A stretch of 11,727 nt of DNA from an uncultured Mycoplasmatota bacterium (GTDB lineage Bacteria; Bacillota_I; Bacilli_A; RF39; UBA660), in assembly GCA_948437815.1 (NCBI GenBank), contig CAOJKG010000025.1, positions 1-11,727 on the forward strand, read 5' to 3'. Positions 7,523 to 11,727 of the stretch are shown piece by piece. The stretch's first letter is position 1. The number at the start of each line of letters is the position of its first letter. A program made the position numbers and the translations under genes. The notes beneath the pieces were generated by a model that was not told the DNA's origin, searched no databases, and saw nothing but the letters and a program-made list of their open reading frames with translations.

Positions 7523-7969
7523 ATGATTTTTACAAATGATATTTTTAGATTTATAGGAGATGCTTTAAAAGCAGATGGTTTTAAAGATATTGGAGAAGTT
7601 CCTATAAATGTTATTGAAAAGAAAATAAATGAGTTTTTAAGAATGAAATTAAATATAAGTGATAATTCTATTGATAATAGTGCTTTACTTAGAATGTTAG
7701 AGAGTTTTTTAGAAGGACAACATAATAAAGATCAAATGATGAGTGTCTTTACTTTCTATTTATTATGGATTATTACAATGCATCAAGGTTTTGAAATTAC
7801 TTGGAGAATAGATGATGTTACAGAACCACATTTTAGAGCGAGTGAATTTTATCCTGGAAAAATTGATTCATTAGTTACAAGTAAGAATATTGATTATGTG
7901 GGTACTTTTAACTTTGTTTTAGAAGAAGCTAAAAAACTTTTAAATAATGAATATAGAGGTAGAGCATGA
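7523..7969 (+). CDS. Hypothetical protein, 148 residues, coupled to MYG1
   Basis: Not recognised. The protein is soluble-looking and mostly helical, without signal peptide, clear membrane helix or Cys motifs. The N-terminus (IFTNDIFRFIGDALKADG) is amphipathic. A middle hydrophobic stretch (MSVFTFYLLWIITMHQGF) is interrupted by polar residues and too short to call a membrane segment. The C-terminal part has DDVTEPHFRASEFYPGK and an amphipathic helix ending in NNEYRGRA. AAAGGA lies 8 nt before the ATG. Its TGA overlaps the ATG of the MYG1 gene (ATGA), so the two are translationally coupled and probably act together. This TGA is the only TGA stop in the window. Confidence 0.75.
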   Translation: MIFTNDIFRFIGDALKADGFKDIGEVPINVIEKKINEFLRMKLNISDNSIDNSALLRMLESFLEGQHNKDQMMSVFTFYLLWIITMHQGFEITWRIDDVTEPHFRASEFYPGKIDSLVTSKNIDYVGTFNFVLEEAKKLLNNEYRGRA

Positions 7970-8862
7970 TTACTTTAACTAAAGATTTAGATAAGGCTAA
8001 ATTTGTTACACATGCGGGTAATTTTCATGCTGATGATGTTTTTAGTACGGTGTTTATGTCTAAACTATTTGGAGATATAACAGTTATACGTTTAAAAGAT
8101 TATGACGATAATGATTCATCTAAAATAGCTTATGATATTGGTAGAGGTAGATTTGATCACCATCAAGCAGGATATGATAAGAAACATGATAATGGAATTC
8201 ATTACTGTGGGTTTGGGCTTCTTTGGCAAGAATATGGAATAGAATATTTAAAAAAATTAAATGTTAGTAATCCTACAGATGTTTTTCAAGTTTTTGATTA
8301 TTTGTTAGTAACTAATATCGATGCTTTTGATAATGGAGAAGCTGATATTGAAAAAGATTTTAATGTTTATACTATTCCTAGTTTAATTGAAATGTTTAGA
8401 CCAAAGATGAATAATAATGAGGATGAAGATGAATGCTTTTTAAAAGCTTGTCATTTTGCAGAGTATTGGTTTGATAGAATAATAGAGGAAGCTTTAATAA
8501 AAGCTCTAGTTATAGAAAAAATTAGAGAACTTAGTAAGAATATTCAAAATAAAATTTTAGTTTTAGATGAATTTATTCCATATGAGTATGCTATATTCTA
8601 TCTTAATTTAGATGTAGATTTTGTTGTATATCCTTCTAATAGAGGAGGATGGGCTTCAAGAGCAGTCCCAACTCATTATAAAGGTTTTATTAAAAAAGTT
8701 CCTTTTAAAGAAAATTGGGCAGGTCTAAGAGATGAAGAGCTTGCTAAAGTTTCGGGTATCAAAGATGCTAAGTTTTGTCATAATAAATTATTTTTATTTA
8801 CATGCGAGACTAAGGAATCTGCAATAAAAGCTTCTTTGGTATGTGAGAAAGAAAATAAATAG
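7966..8862 (+). CDS. MYG1-family (UPF0160) DHH-like phosphoesterase/exonuclease
   Basis: Member of the MYG1/UPF0160 family, related to DHH phosphoesterases. The eukaryotic member is a 3'-5' RNA exonuclease of nucleus and mitochondria; the bacterial role is not settled. Hallmarks: VTHAGNFHADD (14-24) with the metal-ligand-type His and Asp residues; D-I-G-R-G-R-F-D-H-H-Q (57-67), the DHH-like signature; and a family C-terminus with RGGWASRAVPTHYKGF and WAGLRDEELAKVSGIKDA, close to the 'WAGLRdeeLskvsGI' block of the family. At 298 residues it has usual bacterial length. The stretch between DxG and FDHHQ is shorter than in eukaryotic members. The start ATG overlaps the upstream stop, which implies coupling with the unknown 148-residue protein. 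A weak terminator overlaps the stop. Confidence 0.92.
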   Translation: MITLTKDLDKAKFVTHAGNFHADDVFSTVFMSKLFGDITVIRLKDYDDNDSSKIAYDIGRGRFDHHQAGYDKKHDNGIHYCGFGLLWQEYGIEYLKKLNVSNPTDVFQVFDYLLVTNIDAFDNGEADIEKDFNVYTIPSLIEMFRPKMNNNEDEDECFLKACHFAEYWFDRIIEEALIKALVIEKIRELSKNIQNKILVLDEFIPYEYAIFYLNLDVDFVVYPSNRGGWASRAVPTHYKGFIKKVPFKENWAGLRDEELAKVSGIKDAKFCHNKLFLFTCETKESAIKASLVCEKENK

Positions 8863-8882
8863 ACTTTAATTAGTCTTTTTTT
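8861..8882 (+). terminator. Weak intrinsic terminator after MYG1 gene
   Basis: Short AGACT/AGTCT stem (8861-8865 with 8872-8876), a 6-nt loop and a T run to 8882. The stem has only 5 bp, but the position directly at the stop codon and the T tract support it. Confidence 0.5.
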
Positions 8883-8957
8883 ATGATTAATATTATTAAT
8901 AATATATATGTATTTTTAATAAAATTATAATAATGTTTACTTTTAGAAAACTTTTTC

Positions 8958-8986
8958 TTGACAAATTACGACATCTAATATATATT
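8958..8986 (+). promoter_or_regulatory. Strong sigma-A-type promoter of the retroelement
   Basis: Consensus -35 TTGACA (8958-8963), a 17-nt spacer and -10 TATATT (8981-8986). It lies 112-140 nt before the first retroelement gene and would produce a leader of about 105 nt. The AT-rich stretch upstream (8883-8957) shows no gene. Confidence 0.8.
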
Positions 8987-8992
8987 TATATT

Positions 8993-9097
8993 ATATGAGA
9001 GTATGATATGATAAAACAAAACATATTTTTATATTAAATATTTATCTAGTTATGATGAGCAGTATGGTCTTAACTACAAAATTGTGGGAGGGATGAT
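8993..9097 (+). other. Non-coding leader of the retroelement; candidate template-repeat or regulatory RNA
   Basis: The stretch between the predicted transcription start and the first gene is about 105 nt, longer than other leaders in this window (about 10-25 nt). The first half is AT-rich, while 9044-9090 has a richer, coding-like base composition. In one frame this part reads S-S-Y-D-E-Q-Y-G-L-N-Y-K-I-V-G-G-M-I before a stop, without a start codon. DGRs carry a non-coding template repeat near the RT gene, and this is the only free space of suitable length beside the cassette. No second copy is visible in the window, so the identity as template is conjecture. It also contains the GGGAGGG ribosome site (9086-9092). 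Confidence 0.35.
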
Positions 9098-9505
9098 ATG
9101 AAAACAGTTGATAAATATGTAGAATTTAAAAGTAAATATAAAAATTATGTAGTAATTGTAAAGTCTGGAAACTTTTATTATTCTTTTGGAGAAGATGCTT
9201 ATATCTTAAAATATTTTTTTAATTATCAGATTAGAGATGATAAAGTAGGTTTTCCTCTTAATGCGAAAGCGAAAGTGAAAAGTGTTCTTAATAGACATAA
9301 TGTTAATGTTTTAGAGATTATTGATGATTATGCTTATGTTTTAGAAACGAAAAATACTAATGAATATGATATTAAACTAAAAGAAGCGAAATCTAATATT
9401 TTAATAGGTAATATGCTTGATAATTTAATGGAACGTATTGAAGTTAAAGTTAAACAAGAAGAAGCTAATTATAAACTTATTAAGGAGTTTGTAGATGAAC
9501 TCTAA
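9098..9505 (+). CDS. MutS domain-I-like (MSL) accessory protein of a diversity-generating retroelement
   Basis: A 135-residue protein that corresponds to the N-terminal mismatch-recognition domain (domain I) of MutS and nothing else. YVEFKSKYKNYVVIVKSGNFY (about 7-27), SFGEDAYIL (29-37), GFPLNAKAKVKSVLNRH (about 51-68) and NVLEIIDDYAYVLE follow the order of 'YlefKkkypd..llfrvGdFYElfgeDA...GfP..al..yl..L...Gy.VaivEQ'. The Phe of the MutS Phe-x-Glu wedge is kept (Phe26), but the Glu position is Tyr28. The C-terminal third is a charged helix. MSL is one of the accessory proteins reported with DGR reverse transcriptases; its function is unsettled, and a role in handling mismatched cDNA-DNA hybrids is only inference. 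GGGAGGG sets the start. It overlaps the next gene by 11 nt. Confidence 0.8.
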   Translation: MKTVDKYVEFKSKYKNYVVIVKSGNFYYSFGEDAYILKYFFNYQIRDDKVGFPLNAKAKVKSVLNRHNVNVLEIIDDYAYVLETKNTNEYDIKLKEAKSNILIGNMLDNLMERIEVKVKQEEANYKLIKEFVDEL

Positions 9506-9842
9506 CTTTTCTTTACTTAATAATAGTAAAAAGACTATTGCCTATATTAATAAACAACTTATAAATTATCCTAAAAGTGAAATGGTTTTAAAACAAAATA
9601 TGGAAAAGAATATGTATGAAATTATTGAACTTATTTTCTCTTATAGTATTAGTGATGTAGAAAGAATTAAACTTAAATATTTGAAAGATTTAATTATTAA
9701 ACTTTCAATGTTAGATTTTTATGTGGCTACTTCTTTTGAAAAAAGAATTATTAGTAAAAAGAAGTTTGAATCAACGGCGATGTATATAGTTGAAATTAGA
9801 AAAATAGCCTATGGTTTGGTGCAAAATGAAGCTAAATCTTAA
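9495..9842 (+). CDS. avd: Four-helix-bundle accessory protein, Avd type
   Basis: A 115-residue, all-helical, basic protein of the four-helix-bundle/Avd family. In DGRs Avd forms a barrel-shaped pentamer, binds the RT and template RNA, and is needed for mutagenic reverse transcription. The best evidence is the C-terminal half: LDFYVATSFEKRIISKKKFE (about 74-93) followed by a final helix with EIRKIAYGLVQ, which matches the family pattern 'l..l.iA.e...Is.kk.e.l...l.eIgrml.gw'. AAGGAG (9482-9487) sits 7 nt before the ATG, inside the end of the MSL gene. The gene ends 17 nt inside the RT gene. The tight overlap of all three genes implies stoichiometric, coupled translation. A general four-helix 23S rRNA intervening-sequence protein is the alternative, but the context favours Avd. 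Confidence 0.82.
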   Translation: MNSNFSLLNNSKKTIAYINKQLINYPKSEMVLKQNMEKNMYEIIELIFSYSISDVERIKLKYLKDLIIKLSMLDFYVATSFEKRIISKKKFESTAMYIVEIRKIAYGLVQNEAKS

Positions 9843-10938
9843 ATATGATGATATAGTAGATATTGATAAAATAAGAGAAATGTATCATATTATTAGAGTT
9901 AATACTAAAAATAGAGGCAAACTTCATAAATTTGAACTTTTTTATTCGAGTAATATTATTAGTATTTTAGAAGCGCTTAGAAATAAGTGTTATAAGCATA
10001 GTAAGTATAATGTATTTTTAGTTCATGAACCTAAATATCGAATTATTATGAGCGAAATAATGAGTGATAAGGTCGTTAATCATTTAATTAGTAAATATAT
10101 TTTAGCTCCGGGGATATATCCTCATTTGATACCCCAAAATGTTGCTACTAGAGAAGGTAAAGGGACTAAAGAAGGTATTAGATATCTTAAAATGTATATT
10201 AATAAATTGAAACTTAATTATGATAAAGTTTATGTTTTAAAGTGTGATATAAAAAAATATTTTTATAGTATAGATCATGAACTTGTTTTAGAAAAATGCA
10301 AAAGATTTATCGATGATCCTGATGTTTTTCAATTAGTTTTAAATGTAGTTAAATCAACTGATGAAGATTATGTTAATAGTGCAATTGATAAAGTTGTAAA
10401 AAAAGAAATTGACAGAGTAAGTAAATTAAATATTTTGGATAAAGAGATAAAAATAGAAGAATTAAAAAGAATTCCTAGATATCCTAAAGGTAAAGGCCTT
10501 CCAATTGGTAATATGACTTCACAACTTTTAGCAGTTTATTTTTTAAATGATTTAGATCATTATATTAAAGAAAGATTACATTGTAAATATTATATTAGAT
10601 ATATGGATGATTTTGTAATTTTTGATCATGATAAAGAACGATTAAAAGTGCTTCGAAAAGAAATTGAAGAAAAGTTAAAAGAGTTTAAACTAGAACTTAA
10701 TAAGAAAACTAATATTTATGATTTAAATCATGGGTTTGGTTTTTTAGGTTATTATTACTTCTTAAAGGGAAAACGCTTAATTATTAAAATTAATCCTCAA
10801 ACTAAAAGAAGAATTAAAAAAAAGATGCGTAAATTAAAGAAAATAAACGCACCTAATTATGAACAAGTAAAAGCTAGTTATATGGGATACTTAAAACAAG
10901 CTCATACTAAAAATTTACTTAAGAAAATGGACCTTTAA
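9826..10938 (+). CDS. Reverse transcriptase of DGR type
   Basis: Single-domain reverse transcriptase of 370 residues, the usual size of DGR RTs, with no maturase, endonuclease or CRISPR-associated extension. Order of motifs, numbered from ATG 9826: N-terminal basic region and RT1/2 (about 50-125, FLVHEPKYRIIM, LIPQNVATREGKGT); motif A VLKCDIKKYFYSIDH (137-151, Asp141); a Lys-rich insertion; motif B GLPIGNMTSQ (224-233); motif C YIRYMDDFVIF (256-266, Asp261 and Asp262); thumb-like basic helices GFGFLGYYY and KTKRRIKKKMRKLKK-type end. The IGxxTSQ form of motif B is the hallmark that separates DGR RTs from group II intron and retron RTs (QGxxxSP). The upstream in-frame ATG at 9811 has no better ribosome site, so both starts are possible. 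Its stop abuts the convergent DUF378 gene. Confidence 0.92.
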   Translation: MKLNLKYDDIVDIDKIREMYHIIRVNTKNRGKLHKFELFYSSNIISILEALRNKCYKHSKYNVFLVHEPKYRIIMSEIMSDKVVNHLISKYILAPGIYPHLIPQNVATREGKGTKEGIRYLKMYINKLKLNYDKVYVLKCDIKKYFYSIDHELVLEKCKRFIDDPDVFQLVLNVVKSTDEDYVNSAIDKVVKKEIDRVSKLNILDKEIKIEELKRIPRYPKGKGLPIGNMTSQLLAVYFLNDLDHYIKERLHCKYYIRYMDDFVIFDHDKERLKVLRKEIEEKLKEFKLELNKKTNIYDLNHGFGFLGYYYFLKGKRLIIKINPQTKRRIKKKMRKLKKINAPNYEQVKASYMGYLKQAHTKNLLKKMDL

Positions 10939-10955
10939 TTATCTAGGGTCTTTTT
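10930..10955 (+). terminator. Possible terminator after the RT gene
   Basis: Six-bp stem (10930-10935 with 10945-10950, one wobble), a 9-nt loop and T5. It starts inside the RT gene and runs into the 3' end of the convergent gene, where a terminator would be expected. The hairpin is weak. Confidence 0.35.
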
Positions 10956-11145
10956 CTATATGGTAGAATAATAATAAAATATTTATTATTCCACAAATAC
11001 CAACGATAGAATAGATGATTCTTGTAACCATTGATGCATCTTTAAATAATGAAGTTACTAGGTTAAAATCAAAGAATCCAATAAGTCCCCAGTTTATAGC
11101 TCCTATAACTGTGAATATTAATGCTATCTTTTGTAATGTTTCCAT
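10939..11145 (-). CDS. DUF378 (YuzA-like) small membrane protein
   Basis: A 68-residue protein of the DUF378 family. Two hydrophobic helices (about 6-27 and 40-61) are joined by a short loop. The family signature T-V-I-G-A-I-N-W-G-L-I-G-F-F (13-26), followed by V-T-S-L-F and the second helix with I-I-Y-S-I-V-G-I-C-G-I, is clear. Function is unknown; the family is widespread in Bacillota as a small inner-membrane protein. AAAGGGTG (11153-11160, minus strand) gives the ribosome site for the ATG at 11145. It is transcribed against the retroelement and away from the surface-protein gene, and its stop codon directly abuts the RT stop. Confidence 0.9.
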   Translation of the reverse strand: METLQKIALIFTVIGAINWGLIGFFDFNLVTSLFKDASMVTRIIYSIVGICGIINILLLFYHIEKDPR

Positions 11146-11187
11146 TTAATCACACCCTTTGCTATTATTTTGAACCAATTATAAAAT

Positions 11188-11193
11188 ATTATA
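11188..11193 (-). promoter_or_regulatory. Possible -10 box for the DUF378 gene
   Basis: TATAAT on the minus strand, preceded by TG, about 43 nt before the start codon. No good -35 is visible at the right distance, so this is tentative. Confidence 0.35.
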
Positions 11194-11241
11194 CATTTTT
11201 TAATAATTATTATTTTATTTACATTTTTAGTTTAATGGGTA

Positions 11242-11270
11242 TTGTCTAAATAATTATTTTTTAGTATAAT
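11242..11270 (+). promoter_or_regulatory. Sigma-A-type promoter of the surface-protein gene
   Basis: TTGTCT (11242-11247), a 17-nt spacer and consensus TATAAT (11265-11270). AGGGTGA (11282-11288) and the ATG at 11294 follow with a leader of about 17 nt. Confidence 0.75.
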
Positions 11271-11293
11271 GTTATTAAGATAGGGTGAATATT

Positions 11294-11727
11294 ATGGAGT
11301 TTAATAAAAATCAAAGTTCAACTAAAATTTATATTTTAGGCGCTTTAATAATTACAGTTTCTTTAATTATTATTGGTGTTAGTATGTCTTATGCTTATTT
11401 TGTAAATAGTGTACAAGAGGTAAATCCTGATAATAAAGAAGTTAGAATCTCTAGTGGAGAATTAGTAATGAATTTTGCTTCAACTAGAACTATAAATGCA
11501 ACTGCAGTTGGACTAATTAATGATAGTGAGATTACTACTACAGCAGAACATACTGATTTTAGTGTAACACTTCCGAGTGATGCTAAAGTTAACAGTGCTT
11601 TATATAATATATTTATTACTGAACTTAATATAAGTGATAATTTAAAAAGCTCTTATTTAAAATGGTCTTTATATAATGGAGATACTAGTGTAGCTAGTGG
11701 AACTTTTGAAAATATAGGTACTAAAAC
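11294..11727 (+). CDS. Membrane-anchored or secreted surface protein, TasA/camelysin-like N-terminus, 3' end outside window
   Basis: Open reading frame without stop to the window edge; 144 codons visible. A short polar N-terminus (EFNKNQSSTK) is followed by one hydrophobic segment (about 12-31) that ends in SMSYAYF. This resembles the SipW-processed TasA/camelysin type, where cleavage follows 'xYA' before 'YF' and a beta-sandwich begins. The mature part has alternating beta-strand-like sequence rich in Ser, Thr and Asn (SSGELVMNFAS, DFSVTLPSD, LKWSLYNGDTSVASG) without Cys. A surface location is therefore likely; fibre formation or adhesion is inference. It has its own promoter and ribosome site and lies 356 nt downstream of the RT, separated by the DUF378 gene. 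If it is the target of the retroelement, the variable repeat would be at its missing 3' end. Confidence 0.75.
   Translation, partial: MEFNKNQSSTKIYILGALIITVSLIIIGVSMSYAYFVNSVQEVNPDNKEVRISSGELVMNFASTRTINATAVGLINDSEITTTAEHTDFSVTLPSDAKVNSALYNIFITELNISDNLKSSYLKWSLYNGDTSVASGTFENIGTK

Noticed and set aside
8883..8957. AT-rich stretch before the retroelement promoter as an origin or attachment site
   Set aside because: It holds only simple AT runs without ordered DnaA boxes, direct repeats or a tRNA end, and no integrase gene is in the window.
9003..9101. The 9-mer ATGATATGA occurs twice (9003-9011 and 9093-9101), 90 nt apart, each followed by an A-rich AAAAC
   Set aside because: The match is short, made of A, T and G in a very AT-rich region, and the second copy overlaps a start codon; chance is sufficient. 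It is not a template/variable repeat pair.
9826..10938. RT as part of a retron, group II intron or CRISPR-Cas1 system
   Set aside because: Motif B is IGNMTSQ rather than QGxxxSP, no maturase or HNH domain follows, no Cas1 or CRISPR array is nearby, and no retron-like msr/msd hairpin is evident in the leader.
1..11727. Mycoplasma-type code (TGA = Trp)
   Set aside because: Tryptophans in conserved positions use TGG, no in-frame TGA interrupts conserved genes, and TGA at 7967-7969 acts as a stop in a typical ATGA overlap. Evidence is limited to one TGA stop.

Overview
The window is about 28% GC by eye and comes from a Gram-positive-type bacterium. It has strong AGGAGG-like ribosome binding sites, sigma-A-type promoters with 17-nt spacers, compact operons and short hairpin-plus-T-tract terminators. 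The AT bias, a DUF378 protein, a CpsC/CpsD/CpsB trio of Bacillota type and an MSL-Avd-RT cassette suggest an uncultured Bacillota or Bacillota-like gut lineage (RF39 or neighbouring Bacilli are plausible). All visible tryptophans are TGG, and one TGA serves as a stop (7967-7969), so the standard bacterial code fits better than the Mycoplasma code. The placement is inference; no rRNA is present.

Layout. Positions 1-3256 hold the end of pheS (cut at the window's 5' edge) and complete pheT, the two subunits of phenylalanyl-tRNA synthetase, followed by a terminator. Positions 3309-5467 form one operon: a promoter, a Wzz-type membrane modulator, a tyrosine autokinase (BY-kinase), a PHP-type tyrosine phosphatase, and a terminator. 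This is a full polysaccharide-export phosphoregulatory module, but no glycosyltransferase, flippase or polymerase gene follows. Positions 5482-7470 hold a PH-domain-like protein, a one-pass membrane protein of unknown function and a two-LysM protein without signal peptide. Positions 7473-8882 hold an unrecognised 148-residue protein overlapping (ATGA) a MYG1-family DHH-like phosphoesterase.

The most interesting part is 8958-10938. A good promoter and a leader of about 105 nt precede three overlapping genes: a stand-alone MutS domain-I-like protein (MSL), a four-helix-bundle protein of the Avd type, and a reverse transcriptase with GLPIGNMTSQ and YMDD motifs. This is the core of a diversity-generating retroelement (DGR). 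No template repeat or variable repeat can be proven inside the window. The leader RNA is the only sizeable non-coding stretch next to the cassette. A convergent DUF378 gene (10939-11145, minus) separates the cassette from a new surface-protein gene (11294 to the window's end) with its own promoter, an N-terminal membrane anchor and a beta-rich TasA/camelysin-like start. That gene is a reasonable but unproven candidate for the diversified target; its 3' end, where a variable repeat would lie, is outside the window.
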